A stretch of 6,079 bases of DNA, taken from positions 1-6,079 of the forward strand of contig JAIOYD010000100.1 in the NCBI GenBank assembly GCA_021741285.1. The letters are read 5' to 3'. Below, piece after piece: positions 1 to 4,770 of the stretch. The notes beneath the pieces were generated by a model. That model was given only the letters and a program-made list of their open reading frames with translations, had not been told where the DNA came from and made no database searches. The DNA is from Rickettsiaceae bacterium. Its GTDB lineage: Bacteria; Pseudomonadota; Alphaproteobacteria; Rickettsiales; Rickettsiaceae. Both the position numbers and the translations under genes were made by a program. Every line of letters starts with the position of its first letter. Within the stretch, counting starts at the first letter, position 1.

Positions 1-146
1 TAACACGCAATTGGTTTAGAGTTTTTGGGTATGGGTTAAGTTGGACTGACCAACCAAGATTTAGTCATAGAATGGGCTTAAAAGGATTTAAGTTTTTAGG
101 ATTGTATTTTGATTTATTAAAACCTTTTAACACAAAAGAGAAATGA
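1..146 (+). CDS. 3' end of a small phage-type protein, truncated by the window edge
   Basis: An open frame enters at the left edge (first full codon at base 3) and ends at the TGA at 144-146, giving about 47 C-terminal residues. The visible part has a WFRVFGYGLSW stretch and an FSHRMG motif and is basic and aromatic-rich. It resembles short hypothetical proteins of Bacteroidota phages carrying GYG and FS-x-R signatures, but I cannot assign a function. The last six residues, FNTKEK, are encoded by the start-associated repeat at 126-145, and its stop overlaps the next start as ATGA. Such a repeat-encoded tail may not be part of the ancestral protein. The start lies outside the window. Confidence 0.6.
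   Translation, partial: TRNWFRVFGYGLSWTDQPRFSHRMGLKGFKFLGLYFDLLKPFNTKEK
126..145 (+). repeat. Start-associated repeat, copy 1
   Basis: Exact consensus TTTAACACAAAAGAGAAATG ending in the start codon of the gene at 143. It is preceded by ACCT. In the upstream gene's frame it encodes FNTKEK followed by TGA, so one element supplies both the end of one gene and the start of the next. Confidence 0.85.
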
Positions 147-445
147 AACAGAGCAGTATTGATTGGTTGTACAACAACCTAAAGTCACACTTTGAGCACG
201 ATGGTGATTTACTTGAGGCTGTTAAAATGAGCTTTGAACAAGCCAAAGCAATGGAGAAGAAGCATATAATAGAAGCTTTTGAATTATGGATAACGGGTAG
301 TGGAGAAAAATACTACAACGAAACCTTTAACACAGAAGAGTGCTACCACAAGGGTAAATACACCTACAACAAAGAAACTTTCGAATGTCATAAGTGTGGC
401 TTGATAGTTCCGAATGAATATAGATTTAACTCCAAAGAGAAATAA
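143..445 (+). CDS. Small phage-type protein with C-terminal zinc-ribbon-like segment; apparent fusion
   Basis: A 100-aa protein of unknown function. Residues 1-62 are mostly helical, with an EQAKAMEKKHIIEAFELW stretch and a YYNETF motif. This resembles a widespread family of small hypothetical proteins in Bacteroidota phages that usually end near the YYNETF motif (from memory, not searched). Residues 67-85 contain C67, H69 and C82-x-x-C85, a possible zinc-binding knuckle. Between the two parts a degenerate start-associated repeat (326-340) is read in frame as FNTEE, and the protein ends in FNSKEK, encoded by another repeat copy. I infer that two formerly separate small genes were joined through the repeat. 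The start is the ATG at the end of repeat copy 1 and overlaps the upstream stop by 4 nt. Confidence 0.8.
   Translation: MKQSSIDWLYNNLKSHFEHDGDLLEAVKMSFEQAKAMEKKHIIEAFELWITGSGEKYYNETFNTEECYHKGKYTYNKETFECHKCGLIVPNEYRFNSKEK
326..340 (+). repeat. Start-associated repeat, degenerate copy 2, inside a gene
   Basis: TTTAACACAGAAGAG, preceded by AAACC as in copy 6, lies within the gene at 143-445 and is read in frame as FNTEE. The ATG end is lost (TGC follows), so there is no start here. It looks like a scar between two fused modules. Confidence 0.65.
425..443 (+). repeat. Start-associated repeat, copy 3, lacking a start codon
   Basis: TTTAACTCCAAAGAGAAAT followed by AA. It encodes the C-terminal FNSKEK and stop of the gene at 143-445. 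The expected ATG has become ATAA, and what follows is a tRNA-like gene rather than a CDS, so no start is needed here. Confidence 0.75.
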
Positions 446-451
446 TAAAAC

Positions 452-548
452 AGTCAGGTGGCGGATTGGGTAGACGCTAAAACGGTAATAGTCACGTAGA
501 TTACCATAGCTTAAAACGTGCGAACAGGTTCGATTCCTGTCCTGACTA
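452..548 (+). tRNA. tRNA-like gene, class II Leu-like, non-canonical anticodon domain
   Basis: A perfect 7-bp acceptor stem forms from AGTCAGG (452-458) and CCTGACT (541-547), with discriminator A548 followed by CA rather than CCA. TG at 459-460 leads into a D arm GCG/CGC (461-463/475-477) whose loop contains GG and AGA as in leucine tRNAs. The T arm is ACAGG-TTCGATT-CCTGT (524-540). At 97 nt the gene is about a dozen nt longer than typical tRNA-Leu. The excess lies in the anticodon region: 478-508 can fold as TA/TA, an AAAC/A bulge, then GGTAAT/ATTACC (484-489/500-505) with a 10-nt loop. That leaves 509-523 as a variable arm of ordinary size. No 5-bp stem with a 7-nt loop can be drawn, so I assign no anticodon. 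The only Leu-like loop string is CTTAAAA (510-516, anticodon TAA), but it has no flanking stem. It may be a decayed tRNA, a tRNA with an insertion, or a tRNA-mimicking RNA. Confidence 0.7.
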
Positions 549-554
549 CAAGCC

Positions 555-574
555 TTTAACACAAAATAGAAATG
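555..574 (+). repeat. Start-associated repeat, copy 4
   Basis: TTTAACACAAAATAGAAATG, one base different from consensus. It starts a few bases after the 3' end of the tRNA-like gene and ends in the ATG of the 27-codon ORF at 572. Confidence 0.8.
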
Positions 575-655
575 AGAACTCCGCCCGCTTATAGCGCATT
601 AGGTTTCAGCAAGCGGCAAGCTACCGCCCTGATTAACGGAGTCTTTTTTCTTTAA
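572..655 (+). CDS. 27-aa micro-ORF, possibly instead a structured small RNA
   Basis: The ATG is the end of repeat copy 4 and the TAA lies inside repeat copy 5 (CTT TAA, the same placement as the stop of the gene at 668-820), so both boundaries match those of its neighbours. The product begins MRTPPAYSALGFSKRQA and ends FFL. I recognise no family. The nucleotide sequence is also unusually structured: ACTCCG (578-583) pairs with CGGAGT (637-642) and is followed by CTTTTTTC. Inside, TCAG/CTGA (606-609/629-632) stacks on GCGG/CCGC (613-616/624-627) with a 7-nt loop. The locus may therefore be a small RNA with its own terminator, or a peptide whose expression is limited by that terminator. Confidence 0.4.
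   Translation: MRTPPAYSALGFSKRQATALINGVFFL
578..649 (+). terminator. Possible intrinsic terminator or branched small RNA
   Basis: The 6-bp closing helix ACTCCG/CGGAGT (578-583/637-642) is followed by C and six T (644-649), the usual form of an intrinsic terminator. The enclosed 53 nt contain a further 8-bp interrupted hairpin (606-632) and a weak GCT/AGC hairpin (587-595). The large branched loop is more like a small RNA than a simple terminator. It overlaps the micro-ORF at 572-655 completely. Confidence 0.4.
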
Positions 656-670
656 CACAAAAGAGAAATG
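651..670 (+). repeat. Start-associated repeat, copy 5
   Basis: TTTAACACAAAAGAGAAATG, identical to copy 1 over all 20 nt. It supplies the stop of the 27-codon ORF and the start of the zinc-ribbon gene at 668. Confidence 0.85.
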
Positions 671-820
671 AAGAAGGTGTTTAAATTTTTAAAGAAGGTT
701 TTTACCAACCATTGGTGTGATAGCTGCGGTTTTACTAAGGATGATGTTTATGTGACTGAATTCTATGCAGAGGCAGGACACATTGAGTGTAAAAAATGCT
801 ATAATAAACGAAACCTTTAA
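668..820 (+). CDS. 50-aa zinc-ribbon protein
   Basis: A very basic N-terminus (residues 2-10 rich in Lys and Phe) precedes C17-x-x-C20 and C41-x-x-C44, the four-cysteine layout of a small treble-clef or zinc-ribbon fold. Such peptides in phages often bind nucleic acid or host proteins, but nothing here indicates a target. The start is the ATG at the end of repeat copy 5, and the stop TAA lies in repeat copy 6 (CTT TAA), so the gene fits exactly between two repeats. It is too short for many gene finders. The paired cysteines and repeat-bounded ends make it likely to be real. Confidence 0.75.
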   Translation: MKKVFKFLKKVFTNHWCDSCGFTKDDVYVTEFYAEAGHIECKKCYNKRNL

Positions 821-835
821 CACCAAAGAGAAATG
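816..835 (+). repeat. Start-associated repeat, copy 6
   Basis: TTTAACACCAAAGAGAAATG, one base from consensus and preceded by AAACC. It ends the zinc-ribbon gene and starts the gene at 833. Confidence 0.85.
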
Positions 836-991
836 AAAAACATCGAATGGAATGTATACACAAGTAAAAAACTACTTGGACTTGGGCTTATAATAGATAC
901 CTATCCGCCAATAGCAGACAAAGAGAAATGGTTTCAAGTAGAATTAAAATTGCTGTTTGTTGGTGGGTGGATTGTTGTTTATAAAGAATAA
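833..991 (+). CDS. 52-aa hypothetical protein
   Basis: Begins MKNIEWNVYTSKKL, has a central TYPPIADKEKW segment and ends in a hydrophobic LLFVGGWIVVYKE stretch. It looks like a small beta-rich domain rather than a membrane protein. I recognise no family. The start is fixed by repeat copy 6, and the TAA at 989-991 directly precedes repeat copy 7. Confidence 0.7.
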   Translation: MKNIEWNVYTSKKLLGLGLIIDTYPPIADKEKWFQVELKLLFVGGWIVVYKE

Positions 992-992
992 T

Positions 993-1012
993 TCTAACAC
1001 CAAAGAGAAATG
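993..1012 (+). repeat. Start-associated repeat, copy 7
   Basis: TCTAACACCAAAGAGAAATG, two bases from consensus. It ends in the ATG of the two-TM protein at 1010 and is the last copy I can find in the window. Confidence 0.8.
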
Positions 1013-1219
1013 AATACAATTCTAGTAGGATTTCTAACCATTGCCGCATTTATAGCAATTATAGCACTTACAGGCAAGTACATTGGTTCACACCTACCAG
1101 GAGTAAAACACTATAAGGTACAAAATGATTACTTTGTAAATGGGCTTACTGTTTGGACTCTGCTTGGATTTATAGTATTTGTTTCGTATCTTGTAGGAGA
1201 AATAGTAACACCGAATTAA
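1010..1219 (+). CDS. 69-aa membrane protein with two predicted TM helices
   Basis: Residues ~3-22 (ILVGFLTIAAFIAIIALTG) and ~46-66 (TVWTLLGFIVFVSYLVGEIV) are hydrophobic enough to span the membrane, joined by a ~23-residue polar linker with basic residues (KHYK). Small two-helix proteins of this kind occur in phage early regions and may act in the host inner membrane. There is no holin-specific signature and no adjacent lysin. The start is set by repeat copy 7. The stop TAA abuts the GTG of the next small ORF. Confidence 0.75.
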   Translation: MNTILVGFLTIAAFIAIIALTGKYIGSHLPGVKHYKVQNDYFVNGLTVWTLLGFIVFVSYLVGEIVTPN

Positions 1220-1348
1220 GTGCCAAAATATCTTAAAACCGCATTTGTAAGAGAACTAGAACAGCAGGTTAGAAGAGGTGAACTTTCACACACCCGAATG
1301 CTTGAATTAATCCAAGATGAGGTAATTAAAAATTATAATAAAAAATGA
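1220..1348 (+). CDS. 42-aa hypothetical protein, GTG start
   Basis: GTG at 1220 follows the upstream TAA without a gap, and the TGA at 1346-1348 overlaps the next ATG by 4 nt (ATGA), so it fits the operon precisely. The product (MPKYLKTAFVRELEQQVRRG at the start) is a charged, probably helical peptide rich in Lys, Arg and Glu. I recognise no family. Support comes from the seamless spacing and an absence of alternative genes in this 125-nt stretch. Confidence 0.6.
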   Translation: MPKYLKTAFVRELEQQVRRGELSHTRMLELIQDEVIKNYNKK

Positions 1349-1722
1349 TAGGAGGAGTACAAAAAAAGATATTACTAACTCAAGATGAGAATGGTAATCT
1401 AAGGATGGACGATGAAATGGGTAAACTACTATTTGGTGATCCTAACCCCATTAAAAACTACAAGCTAGTTCGTGAATCAGATGGATTAACTAAACACGGT
1501 CAAACAGCAGGGTGGATTGAGTGGAAGAAAAAAGATAAGACATTTAAGAAATTACATGATAAACCAGCTGTTGGTAGATCATTTATATTAGATCCAAATC
1601 GAATGAGCTTTACCTGGTGTACATCTACTGTTACAGAGGTGTTGGAGGAGCGAGAGGGTTATTGTAAATTCAAGACACAAAACAGTGATTACGAACTATG
1701 GAAACTAAACGCAAACGATTAA
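1345..1722 (+). CDS. 125-aa hypothetical phage-type protein
   Basis: The last third (residues ~76-121) has the pattern GRSFILDPNRMSF, then TSTVTEVLE, then FKTQNSDYELWKL. I have seen this arrangement (an FxT-S-TEI segment followed by F-x-T-x-NS-x-Y-x-L) in small conserved proteins of diverse phages, without an assigned role. The N-terminal part is hydrophilic with an EWKKKDKTFKK basic patch. The ATG overlaps the upstream stop by 4 nt. A GGAGGAG string just after the ATG is inside the coding sequence and has no start codon at the right distance, so it does not move the start. Confidence 0.8.
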   Translation: MIGGVQKKILLTQDENGNLRMDDEMGKLLFGDPNPIKNYKLVRESDGLTKHGQTAGWIEWKKKDKTFKKLHDKPAVGRSFILDPNRMSFTWCTSTVTEVLEEREGYCKFKTQNSDYELWKLNAND

Positions 1723-1991
1723 CTCGAGAACAGAAAAAAGACAAAGCAATTATTGATCTAATCAATCAAATGTTTATTATTGCTGGTCACAATGTTACCT
1801 ATGATGACATCAAAGATCGCAAGGACGACTGGTTCACCCAGTGGACTATGACTACCAAGCAGAACGATGAATGGAAAGCGTGGGGTGAAGATTATTTACG
1901 TAAGAATCTCAAATATACTAGGAAACTAGCCGAACGTGAAATGGGAATGGTAAGCCTGATGTGGGGATTAAAATTTAGTGATTGGAAATGA
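1698..1991 (+). CDS. 97-aa hypothetical phage-type protein
   Basis: Starts MTETKRKR-like with a basic N-terminus (METKRKRLTREQKKDK). The rest is a mixed segment with many aromatic residues: DDWFTQWTMTTKQNDEWKAW followed by AEREMGMVSLMWGLKFSDWK. The W-F-x-x-x-T/M-T-x-x-Q-x-x-x-W pattern and the terminal GLK resemble a recurrent family of small phage proteins of unknown function (memory-based, not searched). It overlaps the preceding gene by 25 nt in another frame. Its stop at 1989-1991 lies directly before the hairpin/promoter element, so it is probably the last gene of the upstream transcript. Confidence 0.8.
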   Translation: METKRKRLTREQKKDKAIIDLINQMFIIAGHNVTYDDIKDRKDDWFTQWTMTTKQNDEWKAWGEDYLRKNLKYTRKLAEREMGMVSLMWGLKFSDWK

Positions 1992-1994
1992 AAA

Positions 1995-2026
1995 TTTGGA
2001 GCCCCGAGAGGGGTTTCGTATATTTA
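1995..2026 (+). promoter_or_regulatory. Bacteroidota-type promoter for the helicase gene
   Basis: TTTG at 1995-1998 and TATATTTA at 2019-2026 are separated by 20 nt, close to the Bacteroidota vegetative pattern TTTG, about 19 nt, TAnnTTTG. The last base of the -7 box is A instead of G. The spacer is almost entirely filled by a GNRA hairpin. The element recurs nearly unchanged at 4739-4770. Transcription would begin around 2030-2035, about 15-20 nt before the helicase ATG at 2050. Confidence 0.65.
1998..2017 (+). terminator. GNRA hairpin, terminator-like, in the promoter spacer
   Basis: GGAG-CCCC (1998-2005), loop GAGA, GGGG-TTTC (2010-2017) forms an 8-bp stem with two G-U pairs, followed by GTATATTT rather than a clean T run. 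It follows the stop of the gene at 1698-1991 by 6 nt, so it may end that transcript. Because it also fills the promoter spacer, termination and initiation would share the same ~30 bp. Confidence 0.5.
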
Positions 2027-2049
2027 CCCAAATAAAGGAAATAAAGGTT

Positions 2050-4545
2050 ATGATTAAGAAAAAGTTTTGGATTTATGTTTATTCAACATTCAGCCATCGA
2101 TTGACAGGTAAATACAAAATTGGTTCCCACTATGGGTATAATGCCGATTTTCGTATCTCACAGCAGGATAGTACTTCTAATCCTGAAATGTTAGAACCTG
2201 AAATGAAGATGAATGTTACTGATTTGGTTATTAAAATATCAGGAAAAAATAGTTCGGTAGAACGTAAAATTGAAGTATTACGTCAAATAGAACAAGAGAT
2301 TCGTGATTATTTAGTTCATAATAGGAAATTTAAAGTACGTAAAGATAAAAATCGAGAATGGGTTACTACATTTGGTATGGCCCCTATTTTTGAGTCTATA
2401 AATTTTGTATTTGATAATTATAAATGTATCCCTAAAAAAAATAAGATATTATCCCCAGAGGGAAAATACAGATGGCAAGAAGAAGAAGTTGTAATTCCTG
2501 CTCTAAAACATTTTTTATTAAATTCTAGGGGAAATTCAATTGTGTATTGTGGGGGAGGTAAAACCATGATGTCTTATTGGGTTATTCGTCGTTTAGCTAA
2601 AAAACATAACTTAGTAGTTATTGCCCTTCCTAATTTAGGACTTGTTGCTCAAACTAAAGAAGAAATTCGTCAACAACAAGAAGCCAGAGGTGAGGGATTT
2701 AATTATATTTGCATTTGTTCTGAAAAAGATAGTAGTAACAAATTAATAGAAAACACTACTGACTCTCGACATATTAAAGAATGGTTAGAATCTACAAATA
2801 ATTCTGATGAATTACGCATCATATTTACTACATACCAATCAGGCCCTGTTTTGGGAGAAGCTATGGGTGAACTAAAACAAAATATTGATATGATTGTGTT
2901 TGATGAATCTCATCGTGCTACTGGTCGTAAAGGGGCTTTATTTACTTATTTATTAGAAGATGAAAATATTAAAGCAGATAAAAGGTGGTTTATTACTGCT
3001 ACCCCTAAATTTAATAAAACCCAACGCCCAGAAGCCTTTGGATTTGATAATAAAGAAATTTATGGTGAAAATATTTCTACTATTAGTTACCGTACTTTAG
3101 TAAAATACAACATGGTTACCCCCTATAAGTTATCTGGGGTGTCAGTAACAAAAGAAGAAATTAAACAATTTATTAATGATAATACATGGTTAAAAGTTAA
3201 TGATTTAGAAGAAGAATCTCAATCTAGATTTATTGCCTCTATTATTGCTCTTCATAAAGCCTATCAAAATAATAAAGTAACTCGTGTTATTTCATATCAT
3301 AGAATAAATGTATATGCTGAAAGATTTGAGCAAGCTATATCTAAATTAAAATCTAATCCCAAATTCCCTGCTTTTGTTGATTTAGAAGTTTATCAGTGTA
3401 TAGGAGGAGATGCTCAAGGAAATAGAAAAAAACTAGATGCTGCTTCAAAAGCTAGTAAAGCATTAATTACTAATTCACGTGTATTGACTGAAGGTATTAA
3501 TGTACCCGCTATTGATGGAGTTATTTTTGTTGATCCTCGCCGTAGTTTAGTTGATATTAATCAGGCAATTGGACGTGTAGTTCGTTTATTACCTGGAAAA
3601 GAATATGGAAGAGTTATCCTCCCAGCAATAGTAGATAATGATGGAGATTTTGAAGACGAAACATATAATTATCTTGCTTCAGCTTTATGGTTTGTTTCAG
3701 AAATGGATGAATTGCTTAAAGCTGAGATTAGCTATAGAAAATCTACTCCTAATAAACCTGCTCCTATAGTTACTTCTAATGTAGAAAAAGTAATTGAGTT
3801 TGATACACAAGATTTTATTGAAGTTAACTTAAATCAAATGTATGATTCTATAATGCTTAAAGCAGCTAACTGGAAGAATAAAAAACGAGATTGGTCTGAT
3901 GAAGAACTAATTGAATATTTTTCTGAATGTAAAGATCGAAGAGAATGTTATCGTTTCGATACCTCAGCAGCCCTAACTTATGAAAATCGTGGTTTGATGG
4001 AATTACGTTGGCCTATTGTTCACACTCATGTAAGAAAATCTGATAGTTACTATGAAGATCTATTTAGAGAGTGTAATAATTTTAAAGAAGCACGTCAAAA
4101 GGCTAAAGATAATGGGAATCTTAATGATTATAATGTTGCTCGTAAAAGAGGTATTTTAAAAAAGCTAGGTATTGAAACTAAATCCTTAAAAGTAGCCTCT
4201 TATGAAGAACAATTTTTAGTTAGTTTGATTAAAAATAATCCTGGTAAAATGACTTATGATAAACTTTCTAAATTAGTTAATAAAAGTTTTTGCCACACTG
4301 TTAGAACAAAAGGTTGGGGTAAAAAGTATAATATAGGATCAGCTAAAGATCGTCAAATTAACCAATACGATTTAGATAATAATCTTATTAGAACATGGGA
4401 AGCTTTACGTTTCATTAGAAAAGAACTAAATATTGACACGTCAGATATTGCAACTGTGTGTAATGGAAAGCAAAAAACTTCTCGTGGTTTTATTTGGAAA
4501 TATGCTGATGATGATAACAATAACTTTAAATTAAATAAACAATGA
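2050..4545 (+). CDS. GIY-YIG-like nuclease / SF2 DExH helicase / NUMOD1-like fusion
   Basis: An 831-aa protein. I start it at ATG 2050, after the promoter and an A-rich AAAGG leader; an in-frame GTG at 1978 would place the promoter inside the gene. Residues 6-105 look like a GIY-YIG domain of the T5orf172/MUG113 kind: WIYVYS (7-12), YKIG (22-25), R35, an E81/E83 helix and REWV (102-105). Residues ~140-560 are an SF2 helicase: Q/W near 142-143, P-loop CGGGKT (167-172), DESH (285-288), TATP (316-319), motif V TEGINVP (480-486), and motif VI Q505-x-x-G508-R509-x-x-R512. Residues ~613-707 hold two degenerate helical repeats ending in ENRGLMELRW and ARKRGILKKLG, as in DNA-binding tails of phage endonucleases. 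Residues ~770-818 (QYDLDNNLIRTW ... GFIWKY) match the NUMOD1 pattern. Likely ATP-driven DNA translocation or unwinding with nicking or site recognition. The nuclease activity is uncertain, since the first motif is WIY, not GIY. Codons are strongly A/T-ended (TTA, ATT, AAT), unlike the neighbours. Confidence 0.88.
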   Translation: MIKKKFWIYVYSTFSHRLTGKYKIGSHYGYNADFRISQQDSTSNPEMLEPEMKMNVTDLVIKISGKNSSVERKIEVLRQIEQEIRDYLVHNRKFKVRKDKNREWVTTFGMAPIFESINFVFDNYKCIPKKNKILSPEGKYRWQEEEVVIPALKHFLLNSRGNSIVYCGGGKTMMSYWVIRRLAKKHNLVVIALPNLGLVAQTKEEIRQQQEARGEGFNYICICSEKDSSNKLIENTTDSRHIKEWLESTNNSDELRIIFTTYQSGPVLGEAMGELKQNIDMIVFDESHRATGRKGALFTYLLEDENIKADKRWFITATPKFNKTQRPEAFGFDNKEIYGENISTISYRTLVKYNMVTPYKLSGVSVTKEEIKQFINDNTWLKVNDLEEESQSRFIASIIALHKAYQNNKVTRVISYHRINVYAERFEQAISKLKSNPKFPAFVDLEVYQCIGGDAQGNRKKLDAASKASKALITNSRVLTEGINVPAIDGVIFVDPRRSLVDINQAIGRVVRLLPGKEYGRVILPAIVDNDGDFEDETYNYLASALWFVSEMDELLKAEISYRKSTPNKPAPIVTSNVEKVIEFDTQDFIEVNLNQMYDSIMLKAANWKNKKRDWSDEELIEYFSECKDRRECYRFDTSAALTYENRGLMELRWPIVHTHVRKSDSYYEDLFRECNNFKEARQKAKDNGNLNDYNVARKRGILKKLGIETKSLKVASYEEQFLVSLIKNNPGKMTYDKLSKLVNKSFCHTVRTKGWGKKYNIGSAKDRQINQYDLDNNLIRTWEALRFIRKELNIDTSDIATVCNGKQKTSRGFIWKYADDDNNNFKLNKQ

Positions 4546-4730
4546 CACTACTCGAACTTAAAATGGCAATTGAGGAACTGCCAATTGAATTCCTCACACA
4601 CGAACTCGAAATCATCAAAATGGAAGATGAAAGTAGCTCAACCTATAAATTTGGTGGATTTATTGAAGGCCGAGATGAATATGATAATCTGGATGGAACA
4701 CTATTGTTTTTATTTGAAGAAGTAGAATAA
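4542..4730 (+). CDS. 62-aa acidic hypothetical protein coupled to the helicase
   Basis: The ATG overlaps the helicase TGA by 4 nt (ATGA), implying translational coupling and shared transcription. The product starts MTLLELKMAIEELPIEF and is rich in Glu and Asp, ending DGTLLFLFEEVE. I recognise no family. Codon choice (CTC, CTG, GGC, CGA) is closer to the flanking genes than to the A/T-ended helicase. The stop is followed by the second hairpin/promoter. A 7-bp inverted repeat (4571-4577/4590-4596) lies in its first 55 nt. Confidence 0.75.
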   Translation: MTLLELKMAIEELPIEFLTHELEIIKMEDESSSTYKFGGFIEGRDEYDNLDGTLLFLFEEVE

Positions 4731-4738
4731 ATAAAATA

Positions 4739-4770
4739 TTTGGAACCCCGAAAGGGGTTTCGTATATTTA
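4739..4770 (+). promoter_or_regulatory. Bacteroidota-type promoter, second copy
   Basis: TTTG (4739-4742), a 20-nt spacer, then TATATTTA (4763-4770), the same geometry as at 1995-2026. The -7 region and leader (TATATTTACCCAAATAAAGG) are identical in both copies. It should drive the operon beginning at 4790. The leader ends AAAGGAAACAAAATG, a weak purine-rich site. Confidence 0.65.
4742..4761 (+). terminator. GNRA hairpin, second copy
   Basis: GGAACCCC (4742-4749), loop GAAA, GGGGTTTC (4754-4761): an 8-bp stem with one G-U pair. Compared with the first copy, the stem difference (A-U here, G-U there) keeps pairing and the loop difference (GAAA, GAGA) keeps the GNRA class. It follows the stop of the 62-aa gene by 11 nt, again placed to end the upstream transcript. 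Confidence 0.55.

Noticed and set aside
284..562. 92-codon minus-strand open frame
   Set aside because: It is antisense to the gene at 143-445 and runs across the tRNA-like gene. All credible genes are on the plus strand and it shows no initiation context.
123..1012. CRISPR array
   Set aside because: The repeats are short, unevenly spaced (about 96-200 nt) and separated by coding sequence and a tRNA-like gene. No palindromic repeat or uniform spacers and no cas genes are present.
1350..1357. AGGAGGAG as a Shine-Dalgarno site
   Set aside because: It lies inside the coding sequence two codons after ATG 1345, with no ATG, GTG or TTG in frame at a suitable distance. Other starts in the window do not use such sites.
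1978..2049. 24-residue N-terminal extension of the helicase from a GTG start
   Set aside because: It would be encoded by the hairpin, promoter and leader, which recur as non-coding sequence at 4735-4789. ATG 2050 fits the leader and begins the WIYVYS domain directly.
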